Assembly: GCA_903837355.1 (NCBI GenBank)
Contig: CAILUI010000133.1
Coordinates: 1-64,000, forward strand
DNA from: an uncultured Victivallales bacterium
GTDB lineage: Bacteria > Verrucomicrobiota > Lentisphaeria > Oligosphaerales > JAFGRS01
Direction: 5' to 3'
DNA: 64,000 bases
The notes below the pieces were generated by a model. That model was given only the letters and a program-made list of their open reading frames with translations. It searched no databases and was not told where the DNA came from. Positions 26,855 to 34,822 of this stretch are shown piece by piece (positions within the stretch are counted from its first letter, which is position 1; each line of letters opens with the position of its first letter). Position numbers and translations under genes: made by a program.

Positions 26855-29071
26855 TCACACTAAGTCCAGCTTCCGCCGCCACCACCACTCCCCACAGAAC
26901 AGCGCGACCAGCACGCCGATCCACCACCAGCGGTCCCAGACGGAGTGCTCGAGCACCTGGCTGAACTCCTGCGTCTGGCACGGCATCTCCTTGAGCAGAG
27001 CCGTCCGCTCCGCCCAAGGCACCCGCTTACCCCCGGTCTCCCGCGCCAACTCGCCCAGGTAGTCGCGGTTGATCGCCTCACCCGTCCGTTCATGCTCCGG
27101 CTCGGACGCCAACAGCACCAGGCTTGCGGATTGCGTGCCGTCCGCGGTCGCGACCGTAACCTCGTACTGACCAGGCTCCTGCGGCGTAAAGAAGCTGCGG
27201 AATCCGTCCATGGGCTTGCTCAGCCCGACGTCCTTCCCCAACGCGCCGGCAAGCATCGGGAACACCAGCATCTTACCGTCGGGCGTCTTGATGCGGCAAC
27301 TCAGGCCGGCCGCCGCCTCCCCTTTGGCATCGAACACCGCGCCGACGGTGACCTTCTCGCGCAGCTCAACCTCCGTGCGCCCGGTAACCACCTGCAGCAG
27401 GCTGCTCTTCTCAACATCCTTCTCGTTGGGCGCCAACCAGTAGACGACCTGGGTCACAAAGCGGCTGTAAAGGCTCTTCTCCGCCGCCGCTTCGGCCTCG
27501 CCGAGTTGCCAGCGCCACAGGCTGTCACTCAACAGCATCGCGACACGCCCCTGCCCAAAACGACGCACCACCACCACCGGCGAACCGTCCGCTACCGATA
27601 CCAGGACCGAGCTGAACTCGCCCGTCTTCACCGGCCCCCAGAAGCTCAGCAAGGGCGGCAAGCTGCCCGCCTGCGCCAACTCACCCAGCCCGGGATGCGT
27701 ACGCCCTGTCGGGGTCAGATCCACCGAAAAACGCCCCTCCTTCATGGTCGCGCCAGCCTCAGACACCGCCGGCATCAGCTCCTGCAGATAGGTCGACTGC
27801 ATCACCCCCTGCGGCCCATAGCTCTTGCCGGCACCCACCAGCAGCAGACCGCCGCCCTTATCCACGAAGTCGCGGAGGTTGCGCCGGTCGTCGTCCGTCA
27901 GCGCCGCACCCTCCATGTCGCCGATGACGATCACGCGGTACGCGGCCAACCCCTCGGCGCTGAAGACGGGCATCTCGCCGCCCGCCTGGCCGCTGACCTG
28001 ATCGAAGTTGATGAAGCTGCCATTCCCACTGCGTACGAAGGCCGACAACTGGTAGTTCCGCTCCGACAGCAGAGCCCGCTTCAGGAACTTGAACTCCCAG
28101 CGCGGCACACCCTCGATGTACAGCACCTTATTCTTCGGGTCCGTAACCTCGACCAGGAACTCCTTGCTGTTGTTGTCCGCCACCGCGTCCGCTTCCACGG
28201 GCGGCACGATCTCAACGCGATACAGAACCTGCCCCACCTCCACCGGCTCCACCGAGAAGGTCACCTGCTTGAAGGCCTCCCCCTCCGCGAACTCCGCCAT
28301 GCTGGTGCGCAGAACCCGCTCGCCCTGCTTGAGGTGCACCGGAAACGCGACGGCTCCCGCGCCCCGCCGCCGCACCAGGACCTCGATGCCCGCCTTCCAG
28401 TTCACCGCCATCATCTTCGGGTGCGAGACATCGGCCACCCAGAAGTCGCCGGCCACCGCGGTGGTCGCCGTGAACTCATCCTCCAGTTCCGGAATGAACA
28501 CCGGCACCCGCAGGCTCTGCGGCGTCGGTCGTTCGCCGGACTGGTCCAGCCCATCGCTCAGCAGCAGGATGCCCGCCACGTTCTCTGCCCGCATGCGCTC
28601 GACGATGCGGTTCAGACACGTCCCCAGATGGCTGCGCGGCGCATTGAAACGGATGTCCGCCGGCTCGGGCAGCCCTTCCTCCAGGTCCGCACCGACACTG
28701 TAGCGCACCACGCGGTAACGGTCCGACAGCGAGTCGACGCCGCCGCTTCCCAGAAACGCCACCGCCCGGTCGCGCCGCGTCTGCTTGAACTCCCCCGGGT
28801 TGTCGGTCATGCTGGCGGAGACGTCCACGGCCACCACCAGCACCGGCTGCTCCTTCGTCACCACGACGGAGCGGTCGCGCGCCAGCAACAGTAACCAGGC
28901 CAGGATCAGCACCGCCCCCATGCGCAACGACCACAGGATCCAGCGCTGCCGCGCCGTCAGGGCGCAGTCCCGATAGGTCCGCCAGGCCCCATAACCCACC
29001 GCCACCACCACGGGCACGATCACCCATAGCGGCAGCACCGGGTCCAGTATGATCACCGCCGGAGGGATCAT
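26855..29071 (-). CDS. Membrane VWA-domain protein with GATase-like insert
   Basis: A 738-aa membrane protein. Two helices near residues 14-30 and 46-65 precede a von Willebrand A domain whose metal site is DVSAS (Asp83 onward), with LLLSDGLDQS near 171-180. Residues about 320-470 look like a class I glutamine amidotransferase-like fold (VIVIGDMEGAALTDDDRRNLRDF; GGGLLLVGAGKSYG). A last helix (WWWIGVLVALFCGEWWW) anchors the C terminus. This is the layout of the large VWA partner found beside BatA/DUF58 genes in PVC and planctomycete genomes. The ATG at 29071 follows GGAGGG by eight bases and overlaps the upstream stop (ATGA). Its role in envelope stress or assembly is inferred. Confidence 0.75.
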   Translation of the reverse strand: MIPPAVIILDPVLPLWVIVPVVVAVGYGAWRTYRDCALTARQRWILWSLRMGAVLILAWLLLLARDRSVVVTKEQPVLVVAVDVSASMTDNPGEFKQTRRDRAVAFLGSGGVDSLSDRYRVVRYSVGADLEEGLPEPADIRFNAPRSHLGTCLNRIVERMRAENVAGILLLSDGLDQSGERPTPQSLRVPVFIPELEDEFTATTAVAGDFWVADVSHPKMMAVNWKAGIEVLVRRRGAGAVAFPVHLKQGERVLRTSMAEFAEGEAFKQVTFSVEPVEVGQVLYRVEIVPPVEADAVADNNSKEFLVEVTDPKNKVLYIEGVPRWEFKFLKRALLSERNYQLSAFVRSGNGSFINFDQVSGQAGGEMPVFSAEGLAAYRVIVIGDMEGAALTDDDRRNLRDFVDKGGGLLLVGAGKSYGPQGVMQSTYLQELMPAVSEAGATMKEGRFSVDLTPTGRTHPGLGELAQAGSLPPLLSFWGPVKTGEFSSVLVSVADGSPVVVVRRFGQGRVAMLLSDSLWRWQLGEAEAAAEKSLYSRFVTQVVYWLAPNEKDVEKSSLLQVVTGRTEVELREKVTVGAVFDAKGEAAAGLSCRIKTPDGKMLVFPMLAGALGKDVGLSKPMDGFRSFFTPQEPGQYEVTVATADGTQSASLVLLASEPEHERTGEAINRDYLGELARETGGKRVPWAERTALLKEMPCQTQEFSQVLEHSVWDRWWWIGVLVALFCGEWWWRRKLDLV

Positions 29072-31218
29072 CCCGAGCGCCCTCCACGCCGGACAAACTG
29101 CCGTAACGCCTCGGGCAACACCACCGCCCGACTGCGCAGATTCGCAAACAGCTCCTCGGTCGCCGCCAGGAAGAAGGCAAGGCACAAAAGCAGAGGCCAA
29201 AGCGGCTTGCCATGACGCACGCCGGCCAGATTCTCCTGCTGTTCCGGCCAGGAGTCGGCCTGGTACGTCGGTACCTCGCGGGTCGCCAGCGCTAACTCCT
29301 CCGACTGTAAATAACGGAACTCGGTCTCGGCTTCGGGCAGGTTCGCCGCCAGCGTCACCTCACGCCCGCCACGCTCCAGCCGGTAGAAGCCGGGCTCGGT
29401 AAAGCCCGACACCACCACCGGCTTGGACACGTCGGCACGGGTCACATGCAACGCCGACTCCCGACCTGCCGGATCCCGCCAGCGGAAGTCCATCTCGGTG
29501 GCGTCCTCGGGCCAGTCCAACGCCAACGGCGAGCCCACCTCGCCCGTCAGCACGGCAAACCGGCTCTTGATACTGCCCTTGATCAACTCCTGCTGAAACA
29601 CCACAAAAAACGGCGTCAGGGGCCACTCGGACCAGTCGCGGTTGGCACTCACACTGGTCACCCACAGGTAGCCCTGCCCGCACGGCACCTGCACGGCAAA
29701 GGCGCCACCGGCGGCGTACTGGAAGGCCGGCGACGCCGCCACCGGCAGCTCCGTCAGCAGCAGCCGGCGCCGCACCACCACCCCCGCCGGCGCCGGCATC
29801 ATGCCGAGAATGCGCTTCTCCAGTTCCGCGGCGCGCTCCGAGCCCACCAGGGCCAGACTCTGTTCCTGCGCCAACTCCTCCTCGCGCACCCGCAACCCCT
29901 GCAGCGGCCCGAACTGCCCCAGCGCCGGTACCAAGGCCTGATTCTGCCCCGGCATCAACACCACCGTCCCCCCCGCTCGCGCGAAGGCCTCCAGCTTGCG
30001 CACCGCCGCCTCGCCGATCTCGGGCGGATTGCAGATGAACACGGCCCGGTACGGCTCAATGTCGCCCCCGAGAAAGCCGGTCCAGTCCTGGTCCGTCGGC
30101 AGAAACAGCGTCGTGCTCTTGCCCCGTGGCTGAATCGCGTGCCGCAGGAAGAACGTGTCGCGCTTGCCCTCGGCCCCGCGGGCGCCCCCGTCCACCAGCA
30201 ATACCGGGATCCCCGGAAGCCGCGGCAGGCAGAAACGGTAGACGTTGTCATCGCTGAAACCATCGGGCTCCAACGCCAACTCGCCCATGACCACGGTGTC
30301 GCTGCCCGTCGCGCGCCCCGCAATGCCCTGCCGCAGCACCTGCCCTGGAACCAGATCGAAGGTGACGCGGTTCTGCTCGCCACTCTGCACACTCAGCTTC
30401 AGCGAGTTCGCGCCGCGATACTCGTTCGAGGCCAGAACCGTCGCCCGCGCCTCAAACTCCCCGTCCCCCAGAACCGCGGGCGGATAGAAGGCCGCCTTCG
30501 CGATCCCGGCATTGGCGGCCACCGCCGGCTTGACGTGGTTCAAGAACAGCACCACGTGCTGCTCGACCATCTGTGCCGACAACGCCGCTACCTCCTTCTC
30601 CGCCCACCCCGAAGCCTGGAAGTCGCTGAAGATGTGGATCTCCGTGCCCACCGACCGCCGCCCGCCCTCGTCGAGTCTTCCGACCAAATCCGACAGCGTC
30701 TCCGCCAGACTCGCCTTCCCGTAGCCCGGACCCAACTCGCGTAGCGCCCGCAACACACTCTTGTGGTCCGATACCGGCGGAAAGGCCACCCGCGGCTCGG
30801 CCACACCCGGCACCAGCAAGGCCACCTGGTCCGCCTCGCTCAGCGACCCGATCAGCTTCTCGATCCAGCCCTTGGCCCGCTCATAACAGGTCTCCTCGCC
30901 GTCCTGGAAGCGCATGCTGGCTGAACCATCGAGAACGATCACCACCGTCCGCGGACCCTCGGGAATGAAGGAGGCAAAACGCACCTGCGGCTGGGCAAAC
31001 GCGGCCGCCAGCAACAGCATCAGCAGCACCCGCATCAGCAGGGTCAGGAAGTTGGTCAGGTGCCGCGAACGGCGCGTCTTGGAGATAGCATCCTGCAAGA
31101 AACGCAAGGTGCTGAACGGCACCGGTTGCGGCTTGCGCTTGTGCAACAGATGCAGCGCTACCGGAACCGCAGCCGCCAGCCCGAACAGCAGATACCAGTT
31201 GGCCAGAAAAAACGGCAT
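29068..31218 (-). CDS. BatA-like membrane VWA protein
   Basis: A 716-aa protein with the aerotolerance BatA N-terminal domain: membrane segment WYLLFGLAAAVPVALHLL, then HKRKPQPVPFSTLRFL, then a second helix near 57-75. The VWA domain follows with MIDAS motif LDGSASM near 96-102. Residues 330-520 look like a degenerate GATase-like domain, and a C-terminal membrane helix lies near 672-690. Bat proteins work with a MoxR ATPase and a DUF58 protein; the DUF58 gene is directly upstream but no MoxR gene is in the window. It overlaps the next gene by four bases. The product probably acts at the inner membrane as an assembly or stress-tolerance scaffold. Confidence 0.8.
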   Translation of the reverse strand: MPFFLANWYLLFGLAAAVPVALHLLHKRKPQPVPFSTLRFLQDAISKTRRSRHLTNFLTLLMRVLLMLLLAAAFAQPQVRFASFIPEGPRTVVIVLDGSASMRFQDGEETCYERAKGWIEKLIGSLSEADQVALLVPGVAEPRVAFPPVSDHKSVLRALRELGPGYGKASLAETLSDLVGRLDEGGRRSVGTEIHIFSDFQASGWAEKEVAALSAQMVEQHVVLFLNHVKPAVAANAGIAKAAFYPPAVLGDGEFEARATVLASNEYRGANSLKLSVQSGEQNRVTFDLVPGQVLRQGIAGRATGSDTVVMGELALEPDGFSDDNVYRFCLPRLPGIPVLLVDGGARGAEGKRDTFFLRHAIQPRGKSTTLFLPTDQDWTGFLGGDIEPYRAVFICNPPEIGEAAVRKLEAFARAGGTVVLMPGQNQALVPALGQFGPLQGLRVREEELAQEQSLALVGSERAAELEKRILGMMPAPAGVVVRRRLLLTELPVAASPAFQYAAGGAFAVQVPCGQGYLWVTSVSANRDWSEWPLTPFFVVFQQELIKGSIKSRFAVLTGEVGSPLALDWPEDATEMDFRWRDPAGRESALHVTRADVSKPVVVSGFTEPGFYRLERGGREVTLAANLPEAETEFRYLQSEELALATREVPTYQADSWPEQQENLAGVRHGKPLWPLLLCLAFFLAATEELFANLRSRAVVLPEALRQFVRRGGRSG

Positions 31219-31262
31219 GCCTGATCACACCGCCCGTCGTCATCCCACCGCGCCACCGCCTA

Positions 31263-31315
31263 CCCGTGCCCAATGACCCGTGCCCAATGACCAATGCCCA
31301 ATGACCAATGCCCAG
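31263..31315. repeat. 14-bp tandem repeat, 3.8 copies
   Basis: Units CCCGTGCCCAATGA (31263-31276 and 31277-31290), CCAATGCCCAATGA (31291-31304) and a partial copy to 31315 lie in the 112-bp gap between the DUF58 and BatA-like genes. On the minus strand it reads as GGTCATTGGGCA repeats, a type of minisatellite I recall from PVC genomes. It has no spacers, so it is not CRISPR. Confidence 0.75.
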
Positions 31316-31330
31316 ATCCCCGCCCTCGCG

Positions 31331-32230
31331 TTACCGACCGGCGCGACGACGGCGATTCAGATGCTCCTGCACGAACGCACCCACCGGCTTGTCGGTCGTC
31401 GCCAGCACGTACTCAATATCCAGACCAGCACAGATGCGCTGACATGAGAACAGGAATTCCGCAAACGCCTCCTGGTAGGCACTGCGGATCTCGCGCGGAT
31501 TCGTGATCAGCGTCTCCCCCGTCTCGAGATCCTGAAAGTTGCCGATATCGCGGAACGGAAACTCGATCTCGGCGGGATCAAGCACGTGGTAGACGATCAC
31601 ATCGTGCTTCCGGCGCCGGAAGTGCGCGAGCGCGTTACGGATGCGCTCCATGTCGTCGAACAGATCGCTCAGGATGATCACCAACGCCCGCCGCCGCACC
31701 CGCTCCGCCAGGCGGTGTAGCGTCATCGCCACGTTCGTCTCTTCGGCCGGCTGGTGGTCCGCCAGCAGGTTGGCCAGGATGCGCAGGTGCTCCAGGCCGC
31801 CGCGCGCTGCCATCTGCCTGCGGATATCCGAGTCGAAGATGGTCAACCCCACACTGTCCTGCTGGTGCGCCGTCACGTACGCCAGCGCCCCCGCCAACTT
31901 CGCCGCGCACTCGTACTTCGTCGGCCCCTTGTGCGCATACGCCATCGACTTCGAACTGTCCACCAGCAGGTAGACCCGCAGGTTGCACTCCTCCTCGTAC
32001 TGCCGCACATACAAGCGCTCATTGCGGCCGTACACCTTCCAGTCCAAGTGCCGCAGATCGTCGCCCGGGACGTACTGCCGGTAATCCGCAAACTCCACGC
32101 TGAAGCCCTTCAGCGGGCTCCGGTGCGCCCCAGCCAGCGTCCCCTCCACGGTAAAACGCGAACCCAGCGCCAGGCTGCTCAGCCGCGCGATCTCACGCTG
32201 GTTCAGAAGTCTGCCAATACCGTCATTCAT
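31331..32230 (-). CDS. DUF58 domain protein
   Basis: A 299-aa cytosolic protein of the DUF58 family. The signature block SVEFADYRQYVPGDDLRHLDWKVYGR near 44-69 is present, followed by a VWA-like MIDAS (LLVDSSKSM near 88-96) and ALVIILSDLFDD near 178-189. DUF58 proteins form modules with MoxR ATPases and BatA/VWA proteins. The ATG at 32230 begins the conserved N terminus (NQREIARL); the frame is open to 32371 without protein-like sequence. The ribosome site is weak. It is the first gene of the minus-strand operon and diverges from tRNA-Val. Absence of moxR next to it is unusual. Confidence 0.85.
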   Translation of the reverse strand: MNDGIGRLLNQREIARLSSLALGSRFTVEGTLAGAHRSPLKGFSVEFADYRQYVPGDDLRHLDWKVYGRNERLYVRQYEEECNLRVYLLVDSSKSMAYAHKGPTKYECAAKLAGALAYVTAHQQDSVGLTIFDSDIRRQMAARGGLEHLRILANLLADHQPAEETNVAMTLHRLAERVRRRALVIILSDLFDDMERIRNALAHFRRRKHDVIVYHVLDPAEIEFPFRDIGNFQDLETGETLITNPREIRSAYQEAFAEFLFSCQRICAGLDIEYVLATTDKPVGAFVQEHLNRRRRAGR

Positions 32231-32365
32231 GGAGTCTGCCGAACGATACCTACAAGTGCGCGCTAACGTGCTACCGGCAGCCCCCGAATACAAGCCTGCC
32301 AAAGTCCGAATGCACCGCCCCGTCCCAGCCTGCCCGCAGCGCCGCCAAAAAGTGCCGCCGCCGGC

Positions 32366-32393
32366 TTGCATAAGCAGGCGCTTCCCCTATCTT
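32366..32393 (+). promoter_or_regulatory. Possible promoter for tRNA-Val
   Basis: TTGCAT (32366-32371), 16 bases, TATCTT (32388-32393) stands 26 bases before the mature tRNA. Each box is only a partial match, so this is a suggestion. Confidence 0.35.
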
Positions 32394-32418
32394 AACCGCC
32401 GTCGTCCGGCACTCCAGT

Positions 32419-32495
32419 GCGCGCATAGTTCAGTTGGCTAGAACGCTACCTTCACACGGTAGAGGTCTCAGGTTCGAGTCCTGATGCGCGCACCA
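32419..32495 (+). tRNA. tRNA-Val (anticodon CAC)
   Basis: A 77-base cloverleaf with all arms paired: acceptor GCGCGCA / TGCGCGC (32419-32425 and 32485-32491), D stem GTTC/GAAC, anticodon stem CTACC/GGTAG with loop TTCACAC (CAC at 32453-32455), T stem TCAGG/CCTGA with TTCGAGT loop, discriminator A at 32492 and an encoded CCA at 32493-32495. It reads GUG valine codons. The anticodon arm and everything downstream to base 32500 are repeated about 370 bp further on, which marks this gene as the target of the small GIY-YIG element. Confidence 0.95.
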
Positions 32496-32827
32496 TCTTC
32501 ATTTCTGGGAGACGAAGGTGTCCGGCGGGTTCGCCTATACTTACGTGTTGCTCTGTGCCGACCGTAACCTGTACATCGGCTCCACCGATGACCTGCGCCG
32601 GCGCCTCAGCCAGCATACCAGCGGCTATGTCCCGGCCACCGTCCCCAGACGCCCTGTCCAGCTCGTCTACTACGAGGCCTGCCTCTCTCTCGATGCGGCA
32701 CGCACACGGGAGCGGCAACTCAAGACCGGCTATGGACGGCAGTACCTCAAGCAGCGCGTCACGCTACCTTCACACCTGCCCGCAGTGCTTGCGGCTGAGC
32801 CGCCAGGCACAGACGCTGCAGGCGGGC
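32458..32827 (+). mobile_element. 370-bp GIY-YIG mini-element inserted at tRNA-Val
   Basis: A 44-bp direct repeat (32457-32500 and 32827-32870) covers the tRNA from base 38 of the anticodon loop through CCA and five bases beyond. Between the copies lies one gene, a GIY-YIG nuclease, whose 3' end also contains a second copy of the 15 bases ending in the anticodon loop (32443-32457 = 32761-32775). The layout reads as an element that cut the tRNA between loop base 38 and stem base 39 and restored the gene with its own 3' half. No recombinase is encoded. An alternative is a partial tRNA-operon duplication that later gained the nuclease gene. Confidence 0.55.
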
Positions 32828-32832
32828 GGTAG
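32518..32832 (+). CDS. Small GIY-YIG endonuclease
   Basis: A 104-aa single-domain nuclease of the UvrC-N / UPF0213 type. It shows YTYVL near 7-11, LYIGST near 18-23, the arginine-rich DLRRRLSQH near 25-33 and the catalytic-type glutamate in RERQLKTGYG near 64-73, followed by RQYLKQR. Family members normally stop there, about residue 82; here the frame continues for 22 residues through a copy of the tRNA anticodon arm, and its TAG stop is part of the GGTAG anticodon stem. The GTG start has GGGAG eight to ten bases upstream. Free-standing proteins of this kind can act as homing nucleases or repair nucleases; the placement inside tRNA repeats favours the former. Confidence 0.8.
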   Translation: MSGGFAYTYVLLCADRNLYIGSTDDLRRRLSQHTSGYVPATVPRRPVQLVYYEACLSLDAARTRERQLKTGYGRQYLKQRVTLPSHLPAVLAAEPPGTDAAGGR

Positions 32833-32870
32833 AGGTCTCAGGTTCGAGTCCTGATGCGCGCACCATCTTC
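32761..32870 (+). pseudogene. Partial tRNA-Val copy with a 52-base insertion in the anticodon loop
   Basis: ACGCTACCTTCACAC (32761-32775) and CGGTAG...CCA TCTTC (32827-32870) match the intact tRNA exactly, but 52 bases (32776-32827 less one shared base) separate loop from stem. The insert folds: GTGC/GCAC around GCGGC-TGA-GCCGC, enclosed by GCCCGC/GCGGGC at its ends. The acceptor 5' strand and D arm are missing, so it cannot make a tRNA. Confidence 0.65.
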
Positions 32871-32960
32871 CCCCTCTCTCCTGCAGGCACTTACGCCTCA
32901 ATCACCCCTCTCCTGAAACAACCCGAAACACCCCGAAATACCGGGGTACAAAGGGCCGAA

Positions 32961-33199
32961 TTGTAACCACTTTTGTAACCACTAAAATATTACCTCTATT
33001 TGTTGCACAAGAGAGTGTTACGACTCCATTTATCCTTGAGCAGTGCCATTTTGTGCGGGAAACGGGGATCTTCGTGCCGGCAGCGCCGCACGACAGCACA
33101 ACCGCCTCCCTCGGCCCCACAGAGCAGAGCGTGCAGTAACCGGTCGGCGCTCACCCCAGTATCCCGGTTTCCGGCTAGTGGTTACAAAAGTGGTTACAA
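32961..33199. repeat. 24-bp perfect inverted repeat with 191-bp centre
   Basis: The left arm at 32961-32984 reads TTGTAACCACTTTTGTAACC then ACTA; the right arm at 33176-33199 is its exact complement. Each arm is itself two tandem copies of GTAACCACT/TTGTAACCAC, giving four binding-site-like words. Such paired iterons suit recombinase arm sites, a regulator, or ends of a lost element. Confidence 0.75.
33042..33064. repeat. 23-bp motif shared with the integrase leader (copy A)
   Basis: AGTGCCATTTTGTGCGGGAA then ACG here matches 37578-37600 with a single T/C difference, and weaker similarity continues for about 20 bases. Copy B lies just upstream of the truncated integrase gene. Confidence 0.6.
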
Positions 33200-33563
33200 C
33201 TGCGTCATAACTATCTACCTTCAATACAGTTACAATACACATGACTTCCGCTTCTGAGGCTGAGTTGCTTGGCCATCGCAGGGAGCCGGTTGCCGACCAT
33301 CCAGGCCGAGACCGACCGCACGTGCCGCGGGCCCCAGCCGCAGCAGGAATGCGCTGCCGGCTGACAGCGGCTGCATCAGGACTCCTGGTCGGCAACGGGG
33401 AGGAATGGGATGCGCCCCGTGGGCGCCAGCGGCGAAAGCGCCACCAACCACTCCCTGACACGCCCCGGCACCGACGGGAGGCTCCGCAGACGCCTCGCCT
33501 GCCGCCAGAGCGCACCGCAGCCGAGCCGGACGGCCGGCATCAACGCACGCATGATCCTCTTGC

Positions 33564-33731
33564 TTAGGGCCGCCTCAAGGTCACCCACGGCCCCTTGAAG
33601 ATCCCGTCCTCCGGGTCGTTCAGGAACAGCTCGAACTGCCGCTCCACCCGGCGGTCGCGGAACGTGAACGTGCTCTGCAGATAGAACAGAATCTGCTTGC
33701 GGACGTTCTCGGCGATGTGTGCTGGAAGCAT
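33564..33731 (-). pseudogene. N-terminal stub of a DEAD/DEAH-box helicase
   Basis: A 55-residue frame beginning MLPAHIAENVRKQILFYLQS and containing FRDRRVERQFELFLNDPEDG and IFKGPWVTLRRP. This resembles the opening of large DEAD/DEAH helicases with a DUF1998 end that occur in phage-defence loci, where FLNDPERGLFKGPYLxLRLPF is the typical wording. Here a TAA follows at once and the remaining thousand or so residues are absent. AGGA lies upstream of the ATG, so the stub may still be translated. Family assignment is from memory of the motif and is moderately sure. Confidence 0.5.
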
Positions 33732-33943
33732 GGCGTCCTACGGGAGTGCTGCCCACGAATCACACGAATCGACACGAACCGGGGAAGGTAGCCACAGGCG
33801 TCCCACAGGACGCCAAGGCTGTTAGGTGCTCAGGCTGTAGACTGTTAGGTTCTGCCTCATGGCATTCTGCGTTTCCAGATCCGCGTCTTTGTGCTCTAAC
33901 CTAGCCCCACTTCTGTCATGTCATGCGGTTGGCAGACTACCCC

Positions 33944-34822
33944 TCACTCGCGCCGTCCTTCCCGGATGCCAAGCAGCAGCTTGGCGCATACCCGACGGGC
34001 ACGCTCGAAGTCCAGGTGCAGATACTCCTGCACTCCCGCCGCAAACCGGCTCTCCGCGGCATCGAGCCCGTCCACCATTCCCACAAAGCGCCCATGGACG
34101 GCCGGCGACAGGATGCCGGCGATATCGCGGCCCAGGGCCTCCGCCCCCGCTTCATCGAGATCGAAGCCGTCGGCTGTCATGACATCCGCATATGCCTTGA
34201 AGGCGGCATTCCAACCCAGGATCTCCGTAACGTATCCCCGGATGAAGGCCGCGATGTCCTCCAGATCCCGCTCGCGCTCAGCGGGATTGTCATGCCACGC
34301 GATGATCTTCAGCAGAGCGACACCTGGCGGCGTTGCCACCCGAATGCGGAGATCCCCGGGCAATGCCACCCGCGAACTGGCGCGGAAGGCATCCCCAAAC
34401 CCCATCATGTTCATCTCGGGCTCGCCGTCAGGGGGCCAGGCAATGTGACTCCCCACCTCGACCCCGCCAAACGGCAAGACATCCAGCAATTGGCCGTTCG
34501 CATGACGCAGTCGATGACGTACGCCCGTCCGCTGGAAACCTCCGCTGCGGATCAGCCCTTCGAAGGCGGCAGCGAACTCGTCCCACGTGGCTACCAGAAC
34601 GGCCAGATCCACATCCATCGTGGCGCGGAGTCGGCCGAGGTCATCGGAGTCCCGAAACGCATGGTCCCGCGCCAAGGCCCCCACGAGCAGCCATTCGGCA
34701 TTGCCCAGTACGGCCTCAACGGCAACCAGCACGTCGAGGCTGGCTCTGGGAAGCCATCTAGGCAGGTCTGTCTGCGATGCGCTGTGCATAGAGCTCGCGG
34801 GCCACTTCGACATTCCGTTCAT
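33944..34822 (-). CDS. Nucleotidyltransferase toxin of a type IV toxin-antitoxin pair (AbiEii-like)
   Basis: A 292-aa protein of the minimal nucleotidyltransferase group. WLLVGALARDHAF near 44-56 corresponds to the VGG-xA-xxL motif and TMDVDLAVLV near 68-77 supplies the paired aspartates; LLKIIAWHD near 169-177 matches the later lysine motif. AbiEii-type toxins transfer nucleotides to RNA targets and cause growth arrest or phage abortion. It overlaps the 3' end of the antitoxin gene by 65 bases if the ATG at 34822 is used, or by 32 with the ATG at 34789; neither has a strong ribosome site, so translational coupling is likely. The GCG-for-GGC glycine change (VGA for VGG) in motif one is mildly unusual. 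Confidence 0.75.
   Translation of the reverse strand: MNGMSKWPASSMHSASQTDLPRWLPRASLDVLVAVEAVLGNAEWLLVGALARDHAFRDSDDLGRLRATMDVDLAVLVATWDEFAAAFEGLIRSGGFQRTGVRHRLRHANGQLLDVLPFGGVEVGSHIAWPPDGEPEMNMMGFGDAFRASSRVALPGDLRIRVATPPGVALLKIIAWHDNPAERERDLEDIAAFIRGYVTEILGWNAAFKAYADVMTADGFDLDEAGAEALGRDIAGILSPAVHGRFVGMVDGLDAAESRFAAGVQEYLHLDFERARRVCAKLLLGIREGRRE

Larger units (their letters stand above)
32871..33563. other. Accessory intergenic stretch, no supported gene
   Basis: About 690 bp with lower GC at its left part. It holds the 24-bp inverted repeat (32961-33199) and one copy of a 23-bp motif (33042-33064). Several short open frames exist on both strands, but none resembles a known protein or has a good ribosome site. 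Confidence 0.6.

Noticed and set aside
31263-31315. Possible CRISPR array
   Set aside because: The 14-bp units are contiguous with no spacers, and no cas gene is nearby; the PD-(D/E)XK nuclease at 56.5 kb is not beside any array.
32761-32870. Second functional tRNA-Val with an intron
   Set aside because: The 5' acceptor strand and D arm are absent, so removal of the insert would not give a tRNA.
33030-33515. Minus-strand 161-codon ORF in the accessory strip
   Set aside because: Arg/Ser/Gly-rich, no ribosome site, no recognisable domain, and it spans the repeat motif.
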